64,000 bases of DNA, from positions 199,740,537 through 199,804,536 of the forward strand of contig CM077672.1 of assembly GCA_039707655.1 (NCBI GenBank), in the 5' to 3' direction. A program made the translations under genes and the position numbers. Origin of the DNA: Elymus sibiricus (Eukaryota > Streptophyta > Magnoliopsida > Poales > Poaceae). The notes below the pieces were generated by a model, which was given only the letters and a program-made list of their open reading frames with translations, ran no database searches and had not been told where the DNA came from. Positions 1 through 10,269 of this stretch are shown piece by piece; position 1 is the stretch's first letter, and each line of letters opens with the position of its first letter.

Positions 1-598
1 GGTCGGGTGACCGCAAAGCTTGGATCGGATTTGGATCGTGAGCATATTCAAAGTTCGGATTATTTACCTGATATACTTTACTGCATTTACTTCAGTAATT
101 ATCATGCTAGATAATCCTGCTATAACCTGATAATTAATGCTGCTAGATGACTAATCTTGCTAGATAATTTTGCCATGACATGATAGTTAATACTGTTAAG
201 ATAACAAATGCATGCTTGAATGCCATGGTTTGCTTTGCGTGGTGTATATGTTGGTTTGGTTTGCTTGCGAGTACATTCAAAAGTACTCAGCGGCCTTCAA
301 TGTGGCCAGGTTCACCTAAGGATCCGACGTTCGCTAGCGAGGAGCCGGAGCGTTCGCGGGCTAGAAGAGTAACCCAGTCAGATCCCTGTGGATTGGAGCC
401 GCACCAAGACCATGCTGCCTTAGATAGAGCTTTTCCGCTGCCATCACCCTTGTGAGATATCCTGTAAGACTGATATATTCATTAATAGAAAAGTCTGTGT
501 TCATGATACTTGTTGTAAAAGCGCATGCCAGAGTGATCTCCTGTGCTGGTATACGCGGCGACCGTCTGACTACAGTGGTATTCAGGCGGGGCGCCACA
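1..598 (+). mobile_element. 3' end of a long LTR, continuing off the left edge
   Basis: This AT-rich segment ends in GCGCCACA at 598. Immediately after it the sequence becomes the internal domain of the minus-strand LARD-type element, so 598/599 is read as an insertion junction. It carries the GAGTAC/GTACTC stem-loop at 269-288, 310 bases before its end, at the place where the other long LTRs of the window have it. The 5' LTR part and any internal domain lie outside the window, so family, coding content and target duplication cannot be determined. No gene is seen in it. Confidence 0.6.
269..288 (+). promoter_or_regulatory. GAGTAC/GTACTC stem-loop of the LTR 3' part
   Basis: Six-base arms GAGTAC and GTACTC enclose an eight-base loop. 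It is the first of eight copies of this stem-loop in the window. Confidence 0.6.
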
Positions 599-1310
599 CC
601 TACTTAAGCACACAATTCTTGAGGAAACTCCGGTACTACGATCTAATATGCGGTGGCGGTGTGAACGAAAATGGATCAGCGTGTGGAGGGGTTGGTGTAA
701 GCAGAGCTACACCAAGCGCTGGCTCTGCACCGGTTGCATCTGGACCGGCTTAGGGATGAGGACGAACTCGGTGATCATGTAGCGTGACACGGATATCACG
801 ACCACATCATCATCAAGCGTACGGAAGGGAACCGTGCTCGTCCAAGGAATGGGTGATAGGATAGGGTAGCGGAGGAAAGCAGGGTCTGCTGACATTGCTC
901 ATTCCTGATAACAGAGATCAGTAAGGGTTGCCAAACAGCGGGTTGGATGGCAAGATCCGGGGTAGAAACATGTCTACCACTGAAACGATAGGTGTGGCTG
1001 AAGAGAAAATATTTGTGTGATACCTGTGCATCAATCCTGCAAGTGATGGACACCACTAGGTACCTCGGCATCACTCCGCTGGGACAGAGATGACACCAAA
1101 CACCAAAGAGCGAGTATGCAAAGCGGGAGGGTAGTGGATCGAGACCGATGCCACCTACACTCACAAGATCAGCCGTTAGTGACAAGATAATAAGTCTATA
1201 TGCATCCTATGCGACAACCAAATGAAGCAATCAAGTGCGGCAAACCGACTAGACTGTATACTACCGGTTTCTAACGCTCGGGCTGACTAGGGCGTCCTAC
1301 AGCCAGACCT
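599..1310 (-). other. Internal domain remnant of LARD copy 1
   Basis: This is the first ~0.7 kb after the primer-binding site. It aligns by eye with 54001-54715 of element D, including the leader that is open for 161 codons there. Here the same frame is broken: one part reads from about 1185 to 796 and the end reads in another frame at 895-707. Differences between the copies include many amino-acid-changing ones, so coding selection is not supported. Confidence 0.7.
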
Positions 1311-1322
1311 GCTCTGATACCA
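1311..1322 (-). promoter_or_regulatory. Primer-binding site, tRNA-iMet type
   Basis: The minus strand reads TGGTATCAGAGC, complementary to the 3' end of initiator tRNA-Met. It lies five bases inside the LTR end at 1328 and so fixes the LTR border and the orientation. Confidence 0.9.
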
Positions 1323-1689
1323 ATCGCTGTGGCAGCCCGGCTCAGAGAGACCGGAACACCCCGTATTCCAGCCCAGAGATCAAGTCTTCTGGAATACGGC
1401 ACTGCTTGGCATAGAACAAATCAGCTCTTTATTACAAATAACACGGGTACACGGGTTCTGAAGGCACAAAGGTTACAGGGGCACGGCGACAGTTCGCCTG
1501 CTCAGATAGCTCTATGCTAGCAGCGGAACAACTCGTAGCGGAATAACTTCTAGCAGCGGAACAACGACGACGATGATGAACTCCATTCCGCAGGGACTCT
1601 GGCTGGGACGTATCCTAGAGCGCAACCTCGGGGTCCTCGACAAACAGGCAATCATGGAATCACCTGCAATCTGGCATGACACGCTAGGT

Positions 1690-1708
1690 GAGTACTTTGA
1701 ATGTACTC
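1690..1708 (-). promoter_or_regulatory. GAGTAC/GTACTC stem-loop in LARD copy 1 LTR
   Basis: Six-base arms with a seven-base loop, 362 bases before the LTR 3' end. Confidence 0.65.
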
Positions 1709-2126
1709 GCAAGCTCATAGCAACCAAAGCAATCAAGACATACAACAGCATGGCATTTACAGGTTAATCATCAAAGATGAACATGATACTACTAGAACAA
1801 CATGAGCATGGCAACAACATGAGCATGGCATGTACATGTAATTCATGAACAGGATGATACTAACACTAGCATGCAAGGGGTTCGACATTTAAGGTCTCAT
1901 GGACCAACTTACTCTGCTCGGACATGATCTCGTAACCACAAACTTACCATCATGATCATCACATGACCACACGGAGCTTGATCTCTACCTGTGATCATCG
2001 CATGACCACATAAAGATCAACCAACTTCTTCTCTCATCGAACCGGGGTTGTTTATTATTCAGATTATTATTTTTGTTGACCCATAGTGTGACCTACTACG
2101 AACTGTGTCCATGACCGAGGACGCGG

Positions 2127-2154
2127 CTATCGATAGATTATACACTCTGCAGAG
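2127..2154 (-). promoter_or_regulatory. Paired palindromes in LARD copy 1 LTR
   Basis: CTATCGATAG (2127-2136) and CTCTGCAGAG (2145-2154), both perfect palindromes, are separated by eight bases. The same pair occurs in the other long LTRs with compensated arm changes. Confidence 0.7.
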
Positions 2155-3369
2155 GTTAGTACACTGTACCCACACTACGGAACTCATGGCCTCGTGCTCC
2201 CATTCGGGTGGACCAACGATGCTCCGATAAAACCAGTCTATTGCATGACACTCTCGCAGCCACTCCCGACAAACTCCCCTTTGGGCTATATCCTGGGTCG
2301 CCCTGATGTCAACTCGTGACATCCGCCACCTTTGTGGCCGCCACCGTCGTGGCCAAAACAAACTCGGCCCAAACGGGGACACCCGGGTACAACACAACTC
2401 GGGCACAAGGCTTATGGCCGCCTACCTGACCAGAGTAGTGCGCGCACATAACCTTCCCTAGTTGGAGGCACCGGCGAGAGGCATGACAATAGACCGCATT
2501 AGGGCCTCCCCATCCAGGCAAGTATGGTTGCACTGGTGAGCTCGATTCGGTGGCACCATGACTCAGCCAACAGATTTGTTCAAGTTCGATTAATGTCAGG
2601 ATTAACTTGAATGGTGATGAGCTGAGTCATAACAACATAATGAAATAACAATGCATATGAGCATGATATCAGTGTAACCATGGATGGGCAACATAACCAT
2701 TTAACAACATAGCATCAAAAATGATAACTCATTTATTCTACGGGATGCAAATGAGCATGGCATAATGACAGTCATGAATATAACAAGTATTTTCATAATA
2801 AACCCTAGCTATTCAAATGAGCATATTGTTATCACTAGCATCGGAAAATAAATCCGAGAACTAACATGATAATAATAATACTAGCAAATAATCATTTAAC
2901 TTACTAGATGCAAATGAGCAAGGCATAAGAACGGGCATGGATTCACAAGCATATAATATTCACAAAATAATTAAATGAGCAAACATTTATTTAGATATTC
3001 AAGTGAAAACCATGGCTACTGCAAGGTCATCATGCAAATGGCTATTGTGGCTTGCCTGGGGATGAAGGAACCACCGGGAAGAAGTGCGATGAACTCGCGG
3101 AACGAATCGCCGGAAAAGTTTCCCTCTCGGCGGAGCTGTTTTAAGGGCAAGGGAAAATGGTCATTTTCACAGTGTGACAACCTCATGAAAATGATACCAT
3201 CGGAACGGGCTCGACGAACTGAGATCGTGGGCTTTGGAATCACCTTAATCGGAGTCACGGTCGCGGAGATACGGCCGTTCGTTCGTTTGGCACAAAACAA
3301 ATAAAAATATATTCATTTCTGCGCTTAACCGATGAACGTCCGCTAAATAAGGATTTCGGCCGACGGCTG

Positions 3370-4430
3370 GAAACAGGAATCGCACTCCGGGTAATACGCT
3401 TTCGAAGCAGTGAAAACGTACTCTGCTCTAGAACAGAGGCAAAATACGCTTTCAGTAAACGAACACGTAAACCAGTGAATGCGTATTCACTTATCCACGT
3501 CAGCGGTTTCGGGTCAACGCCCTCTGTGGCTGACGTGTGGGGCCCGTGGGCAGGGGGGCGCTGTCTTCTACCTCGCGTTCGCGCGTGGCCGTGGCGTGGC
3601 GACGCTCGACCGGCGATTGCCGGCGCCTCCGGCCGTCCCCCGCGGCGCTCCGCCTATGGGCGAGCTCAGCGCGGAGAGGCGCATCCGTTGGTGCCAACTA
3701 CGGCCGCCGGGGATGGATGGGGCGGCAGCAACTCCGACACCGGCGGAGGAGGCCGTCGGCCGTCGGTGGCGCCGGGCGTGCAGGCGTCCAGGAGTTGAGC
3801 TGAGGGGCTGGGGAGGGTCATCGGACTTCGGGGGTTCCTATGGTGAGTAAGAGAAGGAGGGAGGGGCTCGGTCTAGCTCGGAATTGAGCAGAAGACCGGC
3901 GGCTGGGCTTCGGCCATGGGAGGCGATGGGAGCTCCTTGGCATGAAGTGGGGAGGCAGGGAGGGCTAGGGGAGGTAGGAGAGGCTGCTGGTGACCTCGGA
4001 GGAGGTCGGGGGCTTCTTCAATAGCCGGGGCGGAGGTGGTGCCGCCCCCGGATGTCACCGCGGCCGGGCGGAGCATGCTCTGGCGTGGTCGGTGGCTGCT
4101 AGCGGGGCGTCGCGGCGTTGCCGACCTGACGAGGGTCAGATGGAAGCGACGGCTCGGGGAGAGGAGACAACGGCAAAACAACGACGATCGAGGGGTGCGC
4201 AGCGCGGCGTGCCCGTCGATTTGGCTTGGTCCGGCGAGCTTCTAGCGGGGGAGGGCGGTCCGGGGAGGCAAGGGAGCAGGGGAGGGCGCTGCGGCGAGCG
4301 GAGGTGGCGCACGGAGGGCGCTCGGGCGGCGGCAGAGCGGGTCCGGGTGCCAGAGCGCGCTGTTGGCCAACAGAGCACGCACTCTGTACCTGGTGACCGC
4401 GTGCAATGGCGATAGGAGGGCTCAAGTGCC
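3370..4430 (-). repeat. GAAAGCGTATTC block and GC-rich block of the LARD LTR
   Basis: At 3370-3490 variants of GAAAGCGTATTC and its complement recur several times. From about 3500 to 4430 the sequence is very GC- and CpG-rich with short overlapping open frames on both strands. It resembles a grass gene leader in composition, but I see no conserved protein or credible start. Confidence 0.6.
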
Positions 4431-4673
4431 TGGCTAATGGTGTCTAACGCGTTGTCCTTCCTGGATGGGCCCTACTAGAATTGATATCTCGACTAAAGGC
4501 ACTTTCTGCTGATGGGACACTTCGATGAAAGTTTGTTGTTGCAAACTTAGGCATGAAGTAGTGATCAACTTAGAGAGGATAAAAGCTAACCAGGATGTCT
4601 CAGGGGTTTAGGGTAGGAAGGACTATGATCCTGTGAATTTTGAGGTCATTTGAGCAAGGTTTGAGTGCAGTTG

Positions 4674-5459
4674 CTTTACAACTGCAAAAATTTGGCCAGA
4701 ATCTAGATCAGGAAGTAGAACTCACATGGTTGCTTGGATTGAGCTTAAAATGGGTGAATGGTGATCATTTTCTCATATGAAAATGCCATAAAAATTTCAT
4801 CCCATTTGAATACACCAAAATGGTACTTCCTTCACAATGCTCCACACTGGACAGAAACTTGGGGGAATTTTCTGACGAAAATGGCTTGGCAAAATGATGT
4901 GAAGTTTGGCATGCTCAAATGATATATGGATACTTAGGTCCTGGATTAATTTCAGAATTATTGAAGCAATATAAAATATAGTTGCTTCACAAACTGAAAT
5001 TGTGACCAGAAACCAAGATTTGAAGGTGTGCTCACATAGATGATTGGATGGATATGAAATTTGGTGGAGAGTAATTATTTGATCATATAAATGATCTACC
5101 AAAATTTCAACTCATTTGGATAAGCATAGCTAATACTTCCTTCACAAAGCTTCTCTCTAGTCAGAAACTTTGGAAATTTCCTAAGGAAGATTTACTAGGG
5201 AAATGAGGCTGAATTTTGGCATGTGGCAATTATTTGGATAGGAAAGAGTGCCCAAAATTTTTGAGGGCAATCAAGAAAAGATAAATAGCACTTCCTTCAC
5301 AAAGTGCCATTCTGGACAGAATGGAAAATGAATATTCCTGAATTATTTTTGAACTAGGAAAGGATGGGTTTTGACATATTTGTGGAATATATGACCCAAA
5401 TAATTTATGAGAATTTTGTGGGAATTTTTGGAATGGCAGAAATATAGGTTGCTTCACAA
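4674..5459 (-). repeat. 155-bp periodic array in upstream LTR half
   Basis: The motif CTTCACAA (sense TTGTGAAG) or a one-base variant starts at 5452, 5295, 5140, 4985, 4830 and 4674, with spacings of 157, 155, 155, 155 and 156. The sequence between the motifs is similar but diverged, so this is an old higher-order tandem repeat inside the LTR. Confidence 0.75.
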
Positions 5460-5800
5460 CTTAGGGCAAACAGGGTTATTCCTTTAACAGAAAAAGGAAT
5501 ATTCCCAAGAAATAAATATTAGGGTTGGGCTAAGATGGAAATGACATGGCCTTGGGATATATTTGAGAATGACAATCCACTAGGAAGTGGTAGGAGAGAA
5601 GATTTTCCCAGGTTTCAAGACCACATAGCCACGGAAAAAGAACTCCAAATAAAAATTCGAAGAAATCCAAAAGAAAAAGAAAGGGCCAAAAATCGGGGTG
5701 TTACAATTGCACTACTTGTGCATTATCGTGTTACATCATGTTTGTCTCTAAACACTTGCAGTTGCTTTTACTAAACTACCCCCTGTTAAATTTTAGCAGG

Positions 5801-7546
5801 ATGGTTAGACCAGGTGGTCATGGTCGTGGCCGTGCTCCCGAGCAGCCACCACCGCCAGACTATATGGCAGCTATGATGCAGCAATTCGAGCTGAACCGCC
5901 AGTTCCTGGTTAGAGTCATGGCTCAGTTCCCGCACCAGAACCAAAATGCTCAGAATCCGGAACCTGCCCCAATAACTCTGCAGGAGTTTGTGCGTCTCAA
6001 CCCTGCTATTTATCTCAACTCTGAACAGCCACTGGATGCTGATGACTGGCTTCGCGACATCGCCTACGAGATGGAGTCTGCCAATGTCGCCCCCGCCAAC
6101 TTTGTCACCTTCGCATCCTACTTCTTGAAGGGCCCCGCTGCTCAATGGTGGTCCAACCATAGATGTTCACTACCTGAGGGGACAGTCATCACTTGGCTCG
6201 AGTTCCAGACTGCTTTCCGCGCCCGCTACATTCCCCAGGGAATCATGGACCGGAAGAAAAGGGAGTTCCGCAACCTCACTCAGGGCAGTAAGACTGTCGA
6301 AGCATACCAGTGGGAGTTCCTTAACCTGTCCCGCTATGCTGAAGAAGACATCGCCACAGATGCTCGCAGACAGGAGAAATTCCGCGATGGACTCCACCCA
6401 GACCTCAAGCTTGCACTTGCTGCTCAAGACTTCACCGACTTTGCCACCCTTGTGAACAAGGCTATCCTGGTTGAGACTGCTCAGATGGAGCACAAGGAGT
6501 CGCAGAAGCGCAATCGTGACATTGGCTCATCTTCGAGCTCAGGGCAAAGGCGTAAGATGTGGATTCCCAATAGCATGTATCGTCCAACTGCCCCTGTGCT
6601 CAGGCCTTCTTATGCTGCACCCCGTCTGCCTCCTCCACCACCGAGGCAGCCAAGAGCTCAAGCTGCTCCACCACGTGCTGCTCCTCTTCGTCCTGAAGAT
6701 GGTCTGTGCTTCAAGTGTCGCAAACCAGGTCACCTTGCCAAGGACTGCCGCCAGAATCAGAATCAGCTGGCATTTCCTCGTAATGGCCGTGGCAACAACC
6801 AGACCCGCAACTATAATACTGGTCCTGCTGCTTATGGACGTGGTCAGGCTTACCACGTCGATATTGAAGAAGTTCAGGATCAACCTAACACTGTGATGGG
6901 TACCCTTCTCGTTAACTCAGTACCTGCTTCTATTTTATTTAATTCAGGAGCATCGCATTCATTCTTGTCAGGAACATTTGCATTCATGAATGGCATACAA
7001 TATGAAGAGATGCATACTCCATTGGTCGTTAAAACCCCGGGAGTCCGTTGTCAAACCTCCATGATGGCACACAATATCCCTGTTGAAATCAAAGGATTGG
7101 AATTCCTTCTTTCATCCATCATTTTCAATTCTTCCAAGATAGACCTTATCCTGGGAATGGATTGGTTGAAAGCTCACATTGCTTCAATCAATTGTGCCAC
7201 TAAAGCCGTCCAACTCCTTCACCCCTCTAATGAGATAGTAAACTACACTGCCCGAATTACTCGGAATGCCGAAGCTCAGATATATGCTCTGAATGCATTG
7301 AACGCTTCACCTCTCGAGGGAATTGAGAACATTCCAGTCGTTCGTGATTTTCCGGACGTCTTTCCGGAAGAACTTCCAGGAATACCCCCTGTTAGAGCCG
7401 TTGAGTTCGTCATCGACTTGAAACCGGGCACCACTCCAATTGCTAAGCGCCCGTACAAGATGCCGCCGCATGAACTCCTTGAACTTAAGGAGGAAATCGA
7501 CAAGTCACTTAAAAAGGGTTTCATCCGCCCCAGTTCTTCTGCTTAG
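5801..7546 (+). pseudogene. gag: Chromovirus gag and protease region
   Basis: The start is taken at the ATG at 5801, which opens with a Gly/Arg-rich N-terminus; an upstream in-frame ATG at 5738 is less likely. A retrotransposon gag domain spans roughly residues 60-230, with the typical AQWW and FRARYIP segments. A Pro/Arg-rich linker follows, then a CCHC zinc knuckle near residue 301 (CFKCRKPGHLAKDC). The pepsin-like protease begins near residue 380 and has the downstream LILGMDWL segment. Its catalytic triplet reads N-S-G instead of D-S-G (6941-6943), a G-to-A change expected to abolish activity. The frame ends at a TAG at 7544-7546 at the start of reverse transcriptase, where relatives have Trp; the same frame continues beyond it. 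Confidence 0.88.
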
Positions 7547-8551
7547 GGAGCACCTTCTCTCTTTGTTAAGAAGAAGGATGGAACTAACCGATTGGTCCAG
7601 GACTATCGGCCTATCAACCAAGCCACAATCCAGAACAAATATCCACTCCCCCGGATCAACAATCTTTATGATCAGCTTGCTGGATCCTCTGTGTTCTCTA
7701 AACTCGACTTAAGGTTGGGTTACCATCAGATCCGAGTTCGTAAGGAAGATATTCCGAAGACCGCTTTCGTTACTCGTTATGGATCATACGAGTACACCGT
7801 TATGTCCTTCGGATTAACAAATGCTCCGGCAACCTTCTCTCGATTGATGAACTATATCTTCATGGACTACCTCGACAAGTTCGTCGTGGTTTATTTGGAT
7901 GATATCCTTATATTTTCCAAGAATGAAGAAGAGCACGCCGAACATCTTCGGCTTGTATTGGAGAGACTTCGAGAACATCAACTGTATGCCAAATTTTCCA
8001 AGTGTGAATTTTGGTTATCTGAGGTGACCTATCTTGGTCATGTGATTTCCAAAGAATGCATTGCCGTTAACCCAGAACGAGTTCAGGCTATTCATGACTG
8101 GACTCCTCCGAAGAATGTCAAGCAAGTCATAAGTTTCCTCGGTCTTGCTAGTTATTGCCGACGTTTCATCGAGAACTTCTCCAAGATTGCTAAACCACTG
8201 ACTGATCTGCTTCACAAAGGCGTTAAGTTCGAGTGGACAGAAAAATGTCAGGAAAGTTTTCAGACACTTAAAGATAAGTTGACATCTGCCCCAGTGCTAG
8301 CTCCCCCTGATTCCCGCAAGGACTTTGTGATATACTGCAACGCATCCCGTCAAGGATTAGGCTGTGTCCTAATGCAAGAGCGTAAGGTGATTGCTTATGG
8401 CTCTCGTCAGTTGCGTCCTCACGAAGATAAGTACCCAACGCATGATCTCGAGTTAGCAGCAGTTATCTATGCTTTGAAACTATGGCGACATTACCTTCTC
8501 GGTAATTGTTGCGAGATATACACGGACCACCAAAGTCTGAAACATCTATAA
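7547..8551 (+). pseudogene. pol: Chromovirus reverse transcriptase and RNase H, first part
   Basis: This continues the gag frame after the TAG at 7544. The reverse transcriptase palm is complete to the eye: VKKKDG near the start, [21 protein letters not shown], and the catalytic YLDD at 7892-7903. The thumb and connection follow, with [12 protein letters not shown]. RNase H begins near 8325 but its first catalytic Asp is Asn (8339-8341, AAC), again a G-to-A change. An in-frame TAA at 8549-8551 stops the frame inside RNase H, just after the TDHQSLKHL segment. The reverse transcriptase active site is intact, so this domain looks less damaged than its neighbours. Confidence 0.88.
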
Positions 8552-10233
8552 ACTCAACCAGATTTGAACCTTCGCCAGCAAAGATGGCTCGAGACAATAG
8601 CCGACTACGACATGGATATTTCTTATACCCCTGGCAAGGCTAATGTAATGGCCAATGCCTTGAGTCACAAATCTTATTGCAACAACCTCTCTGTTGAGCA
8701 AGCACAACCCCTTCTCTACGAAGAACTACGCAAGTTGAACCTTCACATTGTCCCACAGGGTCATCTCAATACCCTGGTTGTTGAATCAGACCTCGATGAC
8801 CTCATCAAGCATATACAGAAAGCTGACTCCGAGGTCGAGAAAATTAAGCGAGATATCAAAAGGGGAAAGCCCTTATTCTTCACTATTGACACTGATGGCC
8901 CCCTGTTCTACAAGAATCGCTTAGTGGTTCCTAGAAAGGACAATTTGGATCTGACCCCGAATGTCATGAAGGAAGCTCATGATACTCCTCTGTCAATTCA
9001 CCCCGGTAGCACCAAGATGTACCAAGACATTCGTCAACGGTACTGGTGGCCTGATATGAAGCGAGACATTGCTCGCTATGTTGCTGAGTGTGGCGTTTGC
9101 CGTCGCATCAAAGCAGAACATCAAAGGCCTGCTGGACTTCTGCAACCACTTGATATTCCTGAATGGAAATGGGACAAAGTCGAAATAGACTTCATTACTG
9201 GTTTTCCCAGATCGCGGAAAGGTCATGATGCTATCTTTGTCGTCATTGACCGATTCTCAAAGGTTGCTCACTTTCTGCCAGTCAAAAAGACAATCACTGC
9301 TAGTCAGTTAGCAGACTTGTATGTTTCCAGAATCGTGTCACTTCACGGTATTCCGTTGGAAATCAGCTCAGATCGTGGCAGCCTCTTTACCTCAAGATTT
9401 TGGAACAGCTTCCAAGAAGCTATGGGAACTCATCTGTCCTTCAGCACCGCTTTTCACCCCCAGTCCCAGGGACAAGTTAAACGAGTTAATCAAGTACTTG
9501 AAGATATGCTTCGAGCTTGTGTCATCTCATTTGGTAAGAAATGGGAGGAATCTCTCCCGTATGCCGAATTTTCTTACAACAATAGCTACCAGGCTAGTTT
9601 GAAGATGGCACCATTTGAAGTTCTCTACGGACGTAAGTGTCGAACCCCTCTGAATTGGTCAGAAACTGGGGAACGATCACTCGTTGGACCGGACATTATT
9701 CAACAAGTTGAAGAACAAGTCCGCATTGTCTGTGAACATTTGAAAACTGCTCAGTCTTGTCAGAAGAGCAATTATGACCGCAAACATCAGGTAATGGTCT
9801 ATCAACCTGGCGAGCAAGCTTACCTTCGCGTCACTCCGATGAAGGGCACTCATCGATTTGGAATCAGGGGCAAGTTAGCTCCTCGCTACATTGCCCGTTC
9901 CGCATTCTCGCCCGTCGAGGAGAAGTGGCATACCAATTGGAATTGCCACCAAACCTCTCTCAAGTGCATGATGTCTTCCATGTATCGCAACTTCGTCGCT
10001 GCTTCAAGGATCCTATCCGAGCAGTGGATCATGACGTGCTTGAATTCCAAGAGGATCTTTCTTATCAAGAGTATTCGATCCGCATTCTTGATCAAACTGA
10101 ACGTCGAACCCATCAGAAGGCAATCAAGTTCCTTAAAGTTCAGTGGTCGAATCATTCTAAGGATGAAGCCACTTGGGAACGCGAAGATCGTCTTCGTGAA
10201 GAATACCCCACTCTCTTTCAGCCTACCTCTTAA
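8552..10233 (+). pseudogene. pol: Chromovirus RNase H end, integrase and chromodomain
   Basis: The frame continues after the TAA: the end of RNase H, a linker, the integrase zinc-binding region (about 8990-9115, ending in C-G-V-C), and the catalytic core with Asp in VEIDFITGFP and Asp in SSDRGS. The third catalytic residue, normally Glu in the GQ-x-E-R segment, is Lys (9479-9481, AAA). A one-base deletion near 9890 shifts the frame. The C-terminus then reads in the next frame to the TAA at 10231-10233 and contains the PPNLSQVHDVFHVSQL linker and a chromodomain (FLKVQWSNHSKDEATWERED). In living relatives chromodomains steer integration towards heterochromatin. Confidence 0.87.
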
Positions 10234-10269
10234 TTCTCGGGACGAGAATTTCTTTTAGAGGAGGAAAAT
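10232..10269 (+). promoter_or_regulatory. Stem-loop over the stop codon, then polypurine tract
   Basis: AATTCTCG (10232-10239) pairs perfectly with CGAGAATT (10243-10250) across the loop GGA, starting on the second base of the pol stop codon. The polypurine tract AGAGGAGGAAAA (10257-10268) follows, and the 3' LTR starts at 10270. The tract primes plus-strand DNA synthesis in LTR retroelements. Confidence 0.8.

Larger units (their letters stand above)
599..5705 (-). mobile_element. LARD-type LTR retrotransposon, copy 1 (5' LTR plus start of internal domain)
   Basis: On the minus strand this reads as a 4,378-bp 5' LTR (5705 down to 1328), a five-base spacer, an initiator-tRNA-Met primer-binding site (1322-1311) and about 0.7 kb of internal domain. 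It is cut off at 599, where another LTR abuts. It is homologous along its length to element D on the opposite strand (49631-59087). LTRs above 4 kb around a domain with no recognisable gag or pol match the LARD class, of which barley Sukkula is the known example. The family assignment is by architecture, not by alignment. It lies directly against the leader of the Tekay-type element at 5706, into which it appears inserted; its second target-site copy is outside the window. Confidence 0.8.
1328..5705 (-). repeat. LARD-type LTR, 4.38 kb
   Basis: The LTR starts TGTAACACCCC on the minus strand at 5705 and ends TGCCACA at 1328, with the primer-binding site five bases beyond. In sense order it holds an AT-rich upstream part with 155-bp periodic repeats (5459-4674), a GC-rich block (about 4430-3500), a GAAAGCGTATTC-type repeat block (about 3490-3370), the paired palindromes (2154-2127) and the GAGTAC stem-loop (1708-1690). 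Open frames in the GC-rich block are composition effects; none resembles a known protein. Confidence 0.85.

Noticed and set aside
1311..1322. tRNA gene fragment (also 34417, 37283 and 53989)
   Set aside because: Only 12-18 bases match a tRNA 3' end, at the expected place inside an LTR; these are primer-binding sites.
2127..2154. Integron or phage-type attachment site at the paired palindromes
   Set aside because: They recur in the middle of LTRs, away from any junction, and no insertion border or recombinase gene is associated.
3475..4425. Long overlapping open frames on both strands in GC-rich DNA
   Set aside because: They lie in the GC-rich block of a long LTR, have Arg/Ala/Gly-rich low-complexity translations in several frames at once, and show no domain or conserved start.
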